64,000 nt of DNA from positions 4,950,204-5,014,203 of the forward strand of contig NC_061785.1 of NCBI RefSeq assembly GCF_022458985.1, read 5' to 3'. The notes below the pieces were generated by a model, which did no database searches, was not told the DNA's origin, and saw only the letters and a program-made list of their open reading frames with translations. The position numbers were made by a program, and so were the translations under genes. Below, piece after piece: positions 24,201 through 34,903 of this stretch (position 1 is its first letter; every line of letters begins with the position of its first letter). The stretch is from Mugil cephalus. Taxonomy: Eukaryota; Chordata; Actinopteri; Mugiliformes; Mugilidae.

Positions 24201-25160
24201 ATGTAGGAACAACTTCAAAAAACGTGATTCACTAGATCCCAAACTGATGAAGTATCTGTGGGATGATCCATAGAGGCCCCTCCCGTCAAAGCCCCCCTCA
24301 CTAACAACATGGAGGTACAAGGAATTTAATTAAATGTAATACATTATAATGCTTGGTTGGCTCGTTGCAAACATTACATATTAAACTCCTTTAAACCCTT
24401 TCAGGGTGGAGTTTGCGTGGGTTTTCTCCCTGCTTTTACCCCCCACCTCTCTCCTGATGACAGCGGGGATGGACTCTAAACTGCAAAGCACTCAAATGCA
24501 AACAAACAACTTTATCCTGACTGATAACCCCAGAGTTCCTATTTTTATCAGCTGCAAAGCGACTCGCTTTATGTGTGAACTTTGTCAAAGCTGCTTGAAG
24601 AATGTGACGCTTACGGATGTTTAAGCAACACCTCAGACCAACGAGGCGCCTGGTTTATTTAAAAACCCCCTGACCGAGTTACCAAGTAGAAAATTAACAT
24701 AACTGAACATGTGGCAGCTAGAAAGTCAAATGCCTTTTCTTCAGGAATTAGTCGACATTTATGCACATGATGCACCATGTGTGCTTGACGTGAACTAAGC
24801 CATTAACTGAGTCTGATTTTATAAGGTTCTGATTTAACGGCTCAAAGGTGAATTTAGATTTTTGACACATTTTTGTTTATTTTTCTCCTGGGTTGAGTTC
24901 ACACAGTTCGGAGAGGACAAATAATCCCTTGTGCACATCCGTTCTGCTCCTCTGTCTCTTCCCAGGTGGCTGAAGCCATGAAACGCATGCACGAACGCCA
25001 AAACATCGGCAAGGTCATCCTCCTTCCCGAACCCAAGAAGATCGAAGAGGAGCCCAAGCCCGCCGCCGCCGAGCCGGGAGAGAGCGCAGAGAAGAGCGAA
25101 GCCGCCGCGGACGAGAAGAAAGAAGAGGCCACAGAAGAAGTTAAAGCAGAAAAAGATTGA
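11351..25160 (+). CDS. vat1: Synaptic vesicle membrane protein VAT-1 homolog (six exons)
   Basis: Exons: 11351-11755, 17923-18130, 22568-22738, 22838-22927, 23017-23255, 24966-25160. All junctions are GT-AG and the frame is continuous, giving 435 aa. Residues 1-50 are a low-complexity leader rich in Gln, Glu, Pro and Ala. The rest is a zinc-less medium-chain dehydrogenase/quinone oxidoreductase fold: [50 protein letters not shown], the nucleotide-binding [13 protein letters not shown] across the exon 2/3 junction, [15 protein letters not shown], and FHLGHIN. Human VAT1 is an integral membrane protein of synaptic vesicles and the outer mitochondrial membrane, linked to mitochondrial fusion and phospholipid transfer. 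Its enzymatic activity is poorly defined. After the conserved [12 protein letters not shown] the tail is a Glu/Lys/Ala-rich segment of about 40 residues, longer than in the human protein. The ATG context and homology fix the start. vat1l is the main alternative, but the human-like neighbour rnd2 supports vat1. Confidence 0.95.
12722..13117 (-). mobile_element. Inverted-repeat element family A, minus orientation
   Basis: Left end CAATCAGGCGTAACATTATG and right end GTCATAATGTTGTGGCTGAT are inverted repeats. Internal blocks (GTGACTCATCAGAGAATGGA, CATGTCTAAGTAACATCCAC) match the other copies in reverse. Nearly full length at about 396 bp. Confidence 0.75.
13600..14110. other. CpG-rich segment in vat1 intron 1
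   Basis: About 500 bp with many CG dinucleotides and clearly higher GC than the flanking intron. Open frames exist on both strands (for example minus 13979-13644) but none resembles a known protein. It could be an enhancer, an alternative first exon, or part of an unrecognised repeat. I cannot decide from sequence alone. Confidence 0.3.
14140..14153. repeat. G homopolymer run
   Basis: Fourteen consecutive G immediately after AGAGAAGGA. A simple repeat next to a family A element. Confidence 0.85.
14238..14706 (-). mobile_element. Inverted-repeat element family A, longest copy (about 469 bp)
   Basis: Begins ATCAGGCGTAACATTATGGC and ends GTTATGGCATGATCGGTGTA. The ends are imperfect inverted repeats of the form ACACCGATCAGNCATAACAT. 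Internal blocks shared with the other copies are TCCCTTGTGCCTCC, GTGACTCATCAGAGAGTGGA, GTTGTTTCTCAAGTG, GGTCTAGGTGGGTGCTACAT, TTTCCCAGCAGAACA and CACAAGATGG. There is no transposase frame, so it is a non-autonomous DNA transposon (MITE-like). The superfamily is uncertain. Confidence 0.75.
14707..14888 (-). mobile_element. Inverted-repeat element family A, half copy directly abutting the previous one
   Basis: Repeats the right half of the family: GACTAACATCCACACGAAAC, a CCAGGTCCAAATGTTTTCCC block, TTGTCACAAGATG, and CTAATGTTGTGGCTGATGAC. It starts immediately where the full copy ends, so the two form a head-to-tail pair. Confidence 0.65.
15762..15782. repeat. (GT)n microsatellite
   Basis: A run of alternating G and T in vat1 intron 1. 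A second short GT run lies near 15940-15956. Confidence 0.85.
16190..16262 (+). repeat. LINE 3'-tail fragment
   Basis: TTTTATTGATCCACAGGAGA then AATTGCTTGGTCCCAGAAGC, followed by A/T-rich sequence. The same tail, including TTGCTTGGTC, recurs at 56925. This marks a truncated non-LTR retroposon. Confidence 0.5.
17085..17616. repeat. hAT-like repeat with duplicated modules and AT palindromes
   Basis: Two diverged copies of one module (CAAAATCTTTGGTTGATTAG through GTATATTTATAAATAGCAC to ATAGAACA) lie at about 17090-17290 and 17349-17530. The second is bracketed by TAGGTCTTCAACATGTGG (17287) and CGTCAAAGACCCCTGAT (to about 17616), which resemble the inverted ends of hAT-type MITEs. Positions 17376-17442 are almost pure alternating AT with internal symmetry. 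Confidence 0.5.
18289..18595 (+). mobile_element. Inverted-repeat element family A, internally deleted copy
   Basis: Left end CAGCCACAACATTACGACCA, right end GTCATAATGTTATGCCTGAT then CGGTGTA. The middle is deleted between the CACAAAAATGC block and the CAGAAGCCCCATGTTC block. The right terminal inverted repeat is among the best preserved in the window. Confidence 0.75.
21233..21268. repeat. C36 homopolymer tract
   Basis: Thirty-six uninterrupted C on the plus strand after CTCCTCTGCG. It lies in vat1 intron 2. Such a tract is prone to slippage and difficult to sequence accurately, so its true length is uncertain. Confidence 0.9.
21441..21478 (+). mobile_element. Family A element, terminal fragment
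   Basis: CAGTGATCAGCCCTAAAATT then ATGACCACATGACA resembles the left terminal repeat only. Confidence 0.4.
21605..21835. repeat. Teleost interspersed repeat fragment with LINE tail
   Basis: Begins ACCATAGACTGTATATAAAT, a sequence common at the ends of fish interspersed repeats, includes GGCGGCGCCATCTTG, and is followed by ACTTTAATGATCCACAGGGG, a LINE-tail motif. The family is not identified. Confidence 0.4.
23336..23424. repeat. (ATGG)n microsatellite
   Basis: About 21 units of ATGG/GTGG starting as perfect ATGG and becoming interspersed with GTGG. It lies 80 bp after the vat1 exon 5 donor and is likely polymorphic in length. Confidence 0.95.
23973..24310 (+). mobile_element. Inverted-repeat element family A, 3'-truncated copy
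   Basis: The left end TACACCGATCAGCCACAACA is the cleanest in the window. It continues through AAACCATCTTGTGACAATTG, the GTAGCACCTACCTAGACCAG block and GTATCTGTGGGATGATCC, then stops at CTAACAACAT without the right terminal repeat. Confidence 0.75.
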
Positions 25161-25378
25161 GTAAGAGTGTCTCTGTGATATTTTCAAGCACTTCCTCAGT
25201 GAGTTTCCATGTTATTCAGCTGTTTAAAAAAAAAAAAAGAAGAAAAAAAAACAGGAAAGAAAAGAAAAGCAAGGTGCCATGAATTCTTTCAGTATTTTTC
25301 AAATGTTTATTTTTTGTTGTTGTGCAATATGTCTATAGTGTGGTGTCTTTGATGGGAACACTTGTTCTTGTTTTTCAA

Positions 25379-25384
25379 AATAAA
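25379..25384 (+). terminator. vat1: vat1 polyadenylation signal
   Basis: AATAAA 219 bp after the vat1 stop codon, followed by a TGTCACTGTATTCTGC stretch. It is the first canonical signal downstream and gives a short 3' UTR. Confidence 0.7.
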
Positions 25385-25542
25385 ATGTCACTGTATTCTG
25401 CTACGTTACCTGAGGAATAATGATCTCTGATAACAGACAGCTAATGGCTGGTGTTTGTGTTACAGCACCGCACATTGACATGTGACTTTAAAAGGTAGGA
25501 CCAAGGAGCTGGACATGAAAGATATTAAAGCAAGCAGCGTCT

Positions 25543-26010
25543 TAGCAAGGGTTTAAAGGTGCAATATGCAAGATCGATGTTCAAAAAGTAATTGTCAACA
25601 GAAGAGGGCGACATTTCTCCAAAACGTTTGCATCACATAGCTGTTAGCAAGCTAATTGAGGTAGTCACACGCAGCCTTTTCTAACTGGACTGAACTGCAT
25701 AATGATGTTAATGCTACATAGCTAACATTAGCGTAATAAAAACTCTTATGCATACAAGTTTAGCACTTTAGGCACAAACTGTCTCCAGAGGTGGAAAGTG
25801 TTGTTGCCTGTTTTTCTTCTGTCTATAACTTCTATTCTTTATAAAGTGTTGTTACAAGATGTGACGGGCCCTGAGGCTAGCTGGTTAGCATGCTAACTGC
25901 AGTAGATATCTATGTGACGCAATACGTACTGATACTTCCTCACAATCTGTTGATAATTTTTTTTTTGACGTTTCCTTTAAAAAAAATAAACTTACATATT
26001 GCACCTTTAT
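25543..26010. mobile_element. TTAAAGGTGCAATATG-ended MITE-like element
   Basis: The left end TTTAAAGGTGCAATATGCAA is the inverted match of the right end CTTACATATTGCACCTTTA. The interval of about 470 bp contains GTTAGCATGCTAAC-type palindromic blocks and no long frame. Non-autonomous DNA transposon by structure. Confidence 0.65.
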
Positions 26011-26259
26011 TTCACCTTTGTGCACAATTGTTCTCACTGAAGACTACAATCATGTCTCCTCCATCAAGCCTGCTAATTTGCTAATAGCGAATCGTGATAC
26101 TAACATATGATATTTGGGTATAATTCACAGAAATGGGATTAAAGAAGGAAGCAGTAATCTTTTTTTTTTTTTTTTTTTTTTTAAGTAAGAAGTAATGAGA
26201 CTAGAAGTTTTTGTTTATATTCCAGTGTGCAACAACAACCCTTAACGTAAAGACTTCTG

Positions 26260-26457
26260 TTAAAGGCCCAGTGTGTAGAATCACCTTAAAACGATAACGA
26301 ATGTGTTTTTTTTTAATCTTGGAATCAGCCTTTTATTTCTAAATAAGGAACAAGTCCCCTTCCTGAAACAGTTTGGTTCTCTTAATGCATGTTAATTTGG
26401 TTGCAATCTGCAGTTTTACCACTAGGTGCCACTAAATCCTACATATTGGACCTTTAA
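26260..26457. mobile_element. TTAAAGGCCCAGTGTG-ended MITE-like element
   Basis: Left end TTAAAGGCCCAGTGTGTAGA, right end ATCCTACATATTGGACCTTT then AA, an imperfect inverted repeat of about 20 bp. The right half carries CCACTAGGTGCCACTAAATC. Length is about 198 bp. A decayed relative begins near 33411. Confidence 0.65.
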
Positions 26458-28138
26458 ATGTTTACTGACAAGACGTTCATATGTGATTATTCTGAATGCA
26501 TTTAAGAGGCTTCGTACTAACATTTGATGGTAACATTTTAAAAATCCTCTTGCAGATTAATTAATATTAAACTAATGAAATAATTTACTCACACAGAGGC
26601 ATTTTCCATTAGTATAAACATAGCATAAGTGATTATTAGCGCGGTTTAACGGCTTGTGAAGCACTACCAAAGCATAATGATGGTTTAAATGGTCTTTTCA
26701 TGTATTTCTCCCCTAATGAATGTTGCTACACAGTTTGAGGCTCTCTGTCAGTTTCAGGAAAGCCCTTGGCTTGTGTGTTATTGTTTTTTTTCTTTGTTTT
26801 TTTTTTTTTTTTTCACTGTGGTATTTTCCCTCATGTATTAGTGCCAAATTTTAAACCAGCTTTCACCACTGCCGTCAAGCCAACTGTGAATAACAATTAG
26901 GGGGACTTCCCTTTTGTCGGCGATCACGCTCCGGGTTTTCTTCCAAAGAATGTCACGCTGAACTAAAGCTGAAACTGTTTGGTGAACCCATTGGAGGGCA
27001 GCTTTTCATGCCTTAATTTTGTCCTGTGGTTTAGCTGTTTTTTGCATTAGAGTGATCAGAGTTTACAGTACTACAATATGTGTGATTCCTCCTAAAGCTC
27101 CTAAAGCTTCGCCCTGCTTGTCTTAATCATGCTTTTATTGTTATGACCTGTCTGTGCTCAATACACATTTACTTTGAAACACCCACAGAGTGATTCTATT
27201 TTCTTCATATTTTTTATTTATTTATTTTTTTAGATTTGCATATACGTTTCTTTGAATGGATGACCTAACTTGCACAAGTCCTGGGCTCATCAGTCCCCAG
27301 ATGTTTTGTCCAGATGTGGGTGTAATTCAATGCTGTGACGCAGAAGATGCAAGCGAAGCACAAGAAGAAGAGTTTTTCCTCCGTCCTCACTCAACCCGGC
27401 TCCTCACATTCCTCTCTCCACCCTCTCTGTCCTGCTTTCTGTCTTTCCTCTCCTTCTCTTTCTGCCTCTTTCTCTGGGTTGATTTGATTTCCAGGTAATG
27501 TTTTATGTCATTTACATTTCTGATATATTTTATTATTATTATTTCTGTATTTCTTTGCAACCATTCTCACTGCAAGTACTGTTAAGTTCTGGCCAAGTTT
27601 CCCCCTTCTCCTTGCTTGAAGTAAGAGCTGATGTGGATTTTGAGTGGGAACTGGAGCCTCATTGTGATTTATGTGAAGTTCGTTTTGTTGCAGAGCCCCC
27701 AGTGGGAGTTTATGTAAGAGCCATTCAGACTTTCTCCTGGGTGGTGCTCTCCTTTCTTCTGAATTGTGCACATTTTCGAGGAGGTTAATTGCAAGCGTGT
27801 AAGATGTTTAGGCCTCTAAATTCCTTTTTGGATTTGCTCGAGGCGACCGGGTGCTGAAAACGGTCGACCACAAAGCAACTAACTGTGCTTTTAAGAAACA
27901 ACCCCTTTGTAGTCCATCACACATTTTGACAACAGTTTACACAAAATCATGTGGAAGTCAAGCGCCATCTAGTGGTCACTGAAATATTGAACCTCCCCAC
28001 AGTGCTTCCTGTTTTTTAAGTGACATATAGCCTGCGGTAATATTTGTGAAGCATCAAGAAATAAGCAGGTTATGTACAAAAGTTTGAATTGAATTCAACT
28101 TTAATTGCAAACAGAATTTCCTACATCAGTATAAGACC

Positions 28139-28465
28139 TTAACCTCCTGAGACCTGAGCTTTTGTTTGGTGCCCTTTTAATTTCCTCCAAGATATTTGGG
28201 ATTAGTAGGATTTAAGAAGTATAAAAAATATATGTCCTCATATGTGGACACAGGGATTATTTCACCGTATGTTGCCATAAAGTCACCAATGTGTAATAAA
28301 ATATAAAACTGTTTATTTTAATACAGAACATTGGTGTACAAACAATGAAATCAACAATTAAGCTAATTAGTTTAATTAAATTAGTTACCTAGGTGAAGCA
28401 GAATAAGATGCCACAAACCTAAAACTTAATGTCCCCATATGAGGACGCCGGGTCTCAAGAGGTCA
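28139..28465. mobile_element. Family B element (TTAACCTCCTGAGACC ends)
   Basis: Left end TTAACCTCCTGAGACCTGAG. The right end is ATGAGGACGCCGGGTCTCAA followed by GAGGTC. The outer 16 bp form an inverted repeat. Internal blocks TGTCCTCATATGTGGACAC and AACTTAATGTCCCCATATGA are shared with copies at 34371 and 38046. About 327 bp, no frame. Confidence 0.75.
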
Positions 28466-28971
28466 GATTAGTTATACTTTAACCCTTTGACTGGCAACCG
28501 CATGAATGATGACTTTTTTTGTAGTAATAGGCAATAAAATGCTTAATTTCTCATTTTGTACCCATTTTCTAACCATTGACAGTCATTCAATTTGTAGGAT
28601 ACACAAATCTGCCAAAGTGTGAACACATTATGTATACAAATATCTAAGCTGTGGCTTTTATACTTTTTGAGATGTAGCGCTTTTGAACAGATGACCAAGC
28701 TCGAAAATATTTATATTATATTAATCTGTACAATCTGGTGAACATTTTAATGATACGTCAAAATACTCAGTTTGCAGTGCACGCGATTAACATAGATTAA
28801 TAATTAAAGATATTTAAGGGAAGTTAAAGGATTAAGAGCGAAAATCGTTAGATCTTAACACCATTCAAAACTATTTCCTCTTGTGAAATCTAAAATATTA
28901 TTACAGCTGTTAAAAAAACCCTTTAAAAAATGTTTTTTTCCCATGTGTCTCCCATCGGGTAATGGCCACCA

Positions 28972-29004
28972 GCTATGAGTGGTTTTAATGTTGCGGCTGA
29001 TTCT
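28972..29004 (-). mobile_element. Family A element, terminal fragment
   Basis: GAGTGGTTTTAATGTTGCGG then CTGATTCTCAT resembles the right terminal repeat of family A. No internal sequence remains. Confidence 0.4.
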
Positions 29005-29382
29005 CATAAATACTCTAAGCATTTAACTACAGCATTTTATTTGCACTGTAACCATTCCTTTTGCTGAGCCTTTTAAGAAGATGTCAGTCTGTCTGATTCC
29101 TCTCCAGACTCTTCTGTGTCACAGAGCCGTGTTTCTAAAAACCTGTTGCTGCATCGATTCTGCCTGTTTTTACTTTTTACACGTACTTCATGCACACTTG
29201 CACTGGCCTTCTGTGTTTATGAGGAACTGACAGTGTGTCAAAGTTATTCAAACGTTACCACATGAGTTGCTTTTAAGCTTGTGACTCACCGGCAAATGAC
29301 TCTATAGAGACGTAAACCTGAACATCTTTACACTGAATACTTAGGTTTTCAGTAGTTGAAACCACAACAGTATTCAGTGATC

Positions 29383-29462
29383 AGATCAAATCAATCAAAT
29401 CAAACTTTATTTATAGAGCACCTTTCATGCATAGACATGCAACGCAAAGTGCTTTACACACA
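29383..29462 (+). repeat. Teleost interspersed repeat tail
   Basis: CAAATCAAACTTTATTTATA then GAGCACCTTTCATGC and GCAAAGTGCTTTACA. This is a motif found very often in fish genomes as the end of a retroposon family. Exact family not assigned. Confidence 0.5.
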
Positions 29463-31349
29463 TAAATCGATAGTGATCATATGCTGTGCTTCATTTGTAA
29501 ATGAAAATGAACAAAATACATAAATACAAACAAAATCACAGCCCAAAAAGACCAGTTCTGAGGATGCGGAGGTGTCTTTATTTGGTTGAGCATCAACTCT
29601 GAGTTTACATTTCAGCCAGCAGAGGTCCTCCTTTGTTTGTAAGAAGAAAGTTTCAGGGGATGTCCTGTAAAACACAAATAATTCTCATTTTGATTAGTGT
29701 TAGGTTAGAAATGTGGGTTGTAAAAATTAGTAATTCAAAGCTGCGTACATGCAGAAGAGCACACTTCCACATTTCTGTTTTTTTTTTTTTGTTTGTTTCT
29801 CAGCTTGATGGAAAAACACGACTGAAAACATGTACGAGGAAATTTTCCGTAACCATGTCATTATCATGACTAAGCAGCGTGACTTCACTGGTTTCGTTTG
29901 ACCTTGCTTTCTCGGGAGGGCATTACATCACACCGACAGGAAGCCAGCATGATGTGCTCTTTTTTATCTGTAAGAATGAACGTCCAGTGAACGTCTGCAA
30001 GTATTAATCACCCTTGCGTTTTACAGCAGGCTTTTATTATTTTTTAACCTTTTTCCCAAATACAAAGTTGTGCAAATCTACACCCTCTTATATTATATGT
30101 GCACAGGTCAAAAGTACATGCAAAGTAAACACTGCACTCAGAGGTGTAAAGTACACGAATCAAAATTAACACATAGCTGTTCTCCACCTTTGAGCTCCGT
30201 GTACATGTATGTCAAGTTTAGGACCCCTCCTAAACTAAGATACGGACTCAGCGTGGAGGGCTGAGATGTCGTGATGCAGTGATAACATTGTGCCTGTTAT
30301 CCCTCCTCCTGTATCAGCACACTTTACACCGTCTTGAGACATTTGAACGCCTCGTATTTAACCCTCCTCGGTCCACAGACGATCTCAGACTCCTATCAGC
30401 TGCTGACTCAGGACCCGGCAGAACATGGCTGCACTTATTTTTAGACTTCCACCACCAAGGCAGAGTGACATCTTGTGCTTTTTCGGGGCACGTGTGTCTT
30501 CTCGCACAGTGTCACGGCCGGTTAAATGTTCAGTTGTTAGTCGAGTCTGCGGTTGTTTGTGTTCCGATTGAACGTAGATGCAGGTGAAACCAAGCGTCAC
30601 CGTGGCATTCTTACATGATAGGTGATGAATTATGGTGTCAAATTAAAAAGGGCGCGGCGAGGGAGTGGAGCGTGGCCACATACAGAGTAGCCTATGCATG
30701 GAGAGTTAAAGGTTATATCTGTGCATCAGAAACTCGCAGCACTTGCTACTTTAGTCACTCAAACGTTTATGAATTAAAAATTCCTTGCAATCAAACACCA
30801 GCTAAAGTCCTAAGTTGTGCATATTTAAAATGTTAATAAATAAAGTGCACATGCTAAGCACATGTATGTGTGTGCAACCTGCCTTCAACAGTACCTAATG
30901 TTTGGGCAAGGGGAGGTTAACATGTTGCCTAATACCAATTTGTGCTCTACACAGTTCAACTGTTTTCTAGTGACACATAATATTGAACTTATTTGACTCT
31001 AAAATCTACTTTACAGTCTGAATTGTTGCTAAAATGTGTTATATTAACTGAGTGGACATTATAGCCTTGAGCTGGTCTCAAATTTCTGACGTTGTAAAGC
31101 TAAAAGTGAAAAAACAGCGACTGTTACAGCTACAAATTAAAAGCGACGGATCCTGCAAATCCCACTGAAGTTGTTTATTTTATTTCTGACAACGTGACCA
31201 TCGTATTGATTTCCAATCGACCATACAACTTATGTCCTTCCGGTTCAAATAAACGACCCGGTTGGTTCGACTATTTGTATAAATTGTAAAAATAAAATGT
31301 TTCACGTGATTCTGCATTGCGCGTTTTTAGCCAAATTCTTTTAAACAAA

Positions 31350-31402
31350 TAAACCCATTTCCTGCTGTGGGTTAATAAAGTATTTCTGGTTCTTATTCTG
31401 AT
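31350..31402 (-). repeat. LINE 3'-tail fragment
   Basis: On the minus strand: AGAACCAGAAATACTTTATT then AACCCACAGCAGGAAATGG. It matches the pattern of LINE tails elsewhere in this window. Confidence 0.45.
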
Positions 31403-31649
31403 ATATTAACACAGTTCTTTGGAGAATCCCGGAGCAGAATATGTGATTTTGAAACAATCCAGACGGACGAAATTTAACCCGGAGGCAGAATTACTCCTAT
31501 GAATGTTAAGTAATAACTTCCCTAAATGTGAATTTGATTCATTTGTGTTACTAGGAACCATACATTTATACGCGACCTTAGTCACAGAGGATTTTACGCT
31601 GAAAGGTCGTGGCGGAAGTTGGGCGTTCACGCCGGCTGACTTGACGTGC

Positions 31650-31781
31650 TGGCTTTAAATGGGAATACCCTCAGTGCTTCTGCGGGAGTCTCCTTTAAAA
31701 AATCTTACCTCGTCACTGGGATGCGGTTGCCGGAGCCGGGCACCTCGTAGCCGACCATCCCCGCTCGTATGCCCAGCACCG
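31650..31781 (+). promoter_or_regulatory. phospho1: Candidate phospho1 promoter and 5' exon
   Basis: A GC/CpG-richer patch with a TTTAAAT box at about 31653 and a possible exon ending at 31781 before GTAGGC. The exon would carry ATGCCCAGCACCG (start 31769). Spliced to the acceptor at 36830, it reads in frame as MPSTERDHSPK directly into the phospho1 start Met. Human PHOSPHO1 also has an N-terminal extension containing an Arg-Asp pair before its internal Met. The donor is only moderate, and the opposite strand has a competing exon-like structure (31758-31709 with a GTAAGA donor), so this call is tentative. Confidence 0.35.
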
Positions 31782-33410
31782 GTAGGCCTGTTTGTTATCT
31801 AATTCCTCAGTATTTATTAAAAAAACGAGTCCTGTTGAGTCCGCGTCGCTCGGACATTGCAGGCATTTTGCCGGCAAATGACTCCTGACAGAGCTAATGA
31901 CTTTCAGAGGTAACCTCTCATTACGCAGGAATTACGCCCGGGGATAAAATTAGAAAGCTTAGTGTGTAAATATGTCCTATTAATAATACTGCGCTACGGG
32001 GAGAAACATGCGCTCACTTGGAACAACGCGTAAACAGCGAAAACTGCAGGTTACATACAGCAGGACGTTTCAGGAGACTCGAACTGAGCACACAGTGCCA
32101 TGGGGGAAAAAATGGTGTGCAAGTATCCCACTGTTTGACTTGGTGTTGTATCTTTACGCAATTTCGCCTCAGTGTAACCACTGGGCTCCCGCTATCTGTA
32201 AGGGAATTATGCGCAAACCCGGTGACCTCTGCCGCAAAGAAAGGCGGATTTAGACAGTTATAGCCCACTGGTTGTAGCCTATAGATGCCTCTGCACATGA
32301 CCCACTTAAATCCTTATCTTAAACGGGGCCTGCGCTGTATGTAGAGTCTCAGTCATCTTCTAAGCTGTTAAATTTCATGTCATTATCCCGGAAGTACAGT
32401 ATATAACAGTATCAACCTTGTACCCCAGTAACATGACTGGTTAGTAATTGTTTATTATGTGTTCAGGGCTGAGAATAACTCAGGTCTTTTACTTAAGTCT
32501 GGCAAAAGTCAACATTTTACTTTTAGAATAGCTAAATATTATTATTGTTTAATTATTACTTATGTTTATAGCTGGTATTTTAATGCAGGATGACCATGTT
32601 TTGTGTACAAAAGAAGACAAATTATTTAAAAACCTAAAACCTAAACAAGAACCAGAGGACTGATAGATGATAGAGAGTAAAAACATCAACATAATCTAGT
32701 TAGCGTTTTGTACGACTTACTCAGCTGGTGTAAGTTTTTATTTATTTTACTTTATATTTAGCATATACCTAAAATTCTGTTTTATATCAGCAGTAAGTTG
32801 TCAGAAGACTGTTGCTAGGCGACCGTGGGCTCTGAAAGCAGCCAAAGGCTAGCAGTTAGCAAGCTAGCAACCAGGTAACTCTATTTAGAAAAACAACAAC
32901 ATACAACATACAACAATTCCACTACATTAACTTACATCAGGAGCATCAGGAAACACAACGTCACACAACTCTCGAACTCGGACTGTATTGCAAATTTCCA
33001 CTTGCAAGGTGAATCCCACAAGAGGGCGCTGTTCATATTTAGGAGATTTCTCGCGAGATAGGTAACGACACGGCAATATTTGCTAAGGTCAGAGTTCACG
33101 TGTTGTAATGTGTCTTTTTGAGATTATATATTCTGATTCTAGTACAGCCAATGATTGTAATATATATGTTATTCCTGTTGTTAGCTTCTGGTTAGCTTAG
33201 CCTCCGTAGCTTCTAGACACCAACAGTTGCCGTGGCATGACTTATGACTGTTGTTACGTATTTTGTGTGACCTACACAGCTTTCATATATTTATATTTAT
33301 ATTATAAATACATATATTTTTTCAATTCCTTCACTTTTTCAAGTATAATAATAGTTGGATGATACCTTACGTGGGGAAACAAATATCAAAAAGTCAAATG
33401 TTTTAATCTT

Positions 33411-33490
33411 AAAGGACCATAGTGTGGCCATCTAGAGGTGCGGTGGCAGATTGCAAATAAAGTTACCCTCCAACCTGCAGCTTAAAATGT
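33411..33490. mobile_element. Decayed TTAAAGG-type element fragment
   Basis: CTTAAAGGACCATAGTGTGG then CCATCTAGAGGTGCGGTGGC resembles the left end of the element at 26260. No matching right end was found. Confidence 0.35.
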
Positions 33491-34903
33491 AAAAGAAAAA
33501 ATATATGAATGTCACTCTCTGCAGCTGCAGGGTTTGGTTTGTCCATCGTGGGCTACTGTACAAAAATAGCAGCTGACCATGGTAGACCCACTCCCACTGT
33601 AAACATAATGGGCTTATTGTAAGCTATGAACAGTGTGATGCTCAGTTTAATAAGACGTAAAAGAAGACATAAATATTAATATTATGTTCTGTATATTAAT
33701 ATAACGTAAAAATGCCTCTAATATGTTGTTTTTTTGGCTTTTTTTAAGCTTTTTTCATACAGTGAAAGGAGCAAATATTTATCTGAACTGAATCTGAGCA
33801 ACAAAGATCTCAAATCTAGTGAAATCTGTCTTGATTGAGACTGACGTCTTTACAAAGCGCCAGTTCTAGCTCTTAAAGTCAGACTTGTTCGAATTGTGGG
33901 TGAGGTATTCTGTCCCACATACGTCTGTCTCCTTGCTCGAGTTACAACATGCCTTAAAATGGGGAAGCCTTGTGCTACTGACATATCAGTCATACAAATA
34001 TGGAACTGGCGCAGCTCCAAAATCTGGCATGTATAAATAAATGCTTTTAAGGGAATGAAGGAATGTCTGTGTGGAGAGGAGCCAGTGCAGTAATTCAAAT
34101 ATCCGTCAGGGTATGCTGTACAGTAAAGCAGTGTGTGCTACGTTGATGTTGTTTTTCTTCCACTAAGTGTCATGAACATCCTGTTTACATGTTCCTTTTG
34201 TTTCCTTTCCTCTGGTAAACATATGTTTCCCTTCAAGTCTGTGGATTCATTAAGAGTATTTAAGCATTTTGATGTTTCCTCTGTGCTGTGTTGGTTGGCA
34301 CTGTAGTTTAATTGAACTGAAACTATGCATTTTCTAGCTTTTTTTTTTTTTTTTTTTTGGCATCCTGCCATTAACCTCCGGAGACCCAAGCTTTAGTTTG
34401 CTATGCGTTTCTAATTTCTCCAAGGTATTGGGATTAGTAGAACCTAAGAAGTATAAAAACTAAGCATCGTCTTTCAAGAGGAGTTTGAAAAAAACATTGT
34501 CCTCATATGTGGACACTGGGATTATTTCAAGATTTATATTATAATAAAATCACCAACGTATGACAAAATATGAAACTAATTACTTTCTATTGATAAAAGT
34601 TGTTAAATTTGTGCGTCATATTAAACTTAAAACATTAATAAGCATACATAAATACATTTTAACCGTAGAACTTTATGAGGTTTTGTTCCTCGTCCACTTT
34701 TGTCCTGGGATCATCTGCAGAATGAAAAATTTAAAATTAGAGGAGGTGGTATTTTTCATCACATCCACGCCACTGCTGACATGCAACAGTCCAATTTAAT
34801 ATATCAGCAACAGAACTGATAAAAATAATCACAATACAATTTTAAATTCTTAACATCAATTATTAATTAAGCCCCAATACTCTTCCACAGAGTATAGGTG
34901 GTA

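Larger units (their letters stand above)
23256..24965 (+). other. vat1 intron 5 (1.7 kb)
   Basis: GTTAGT to CAG between the fifth and last coding exons. It contains a GGAT tetranucleotide repeat at 23336 and a truncated family A element at 23973. The remaining sequence is unremarkable. Confidence 0.75.
25385..31650. other. Intergenic region, vat1 to phospho1
   Basis: No coding exon is supported. The region contains two TTAAAGG-ended MITE-like elements (25543, 26260), a T23 run (26160-26182), one TTAACCTCC element (28139), a fragment of family A (28972), and LINE/SINE tails (29383, 31350). Open frames here are short and do not resemble known proteins. Confidence 0.6.
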
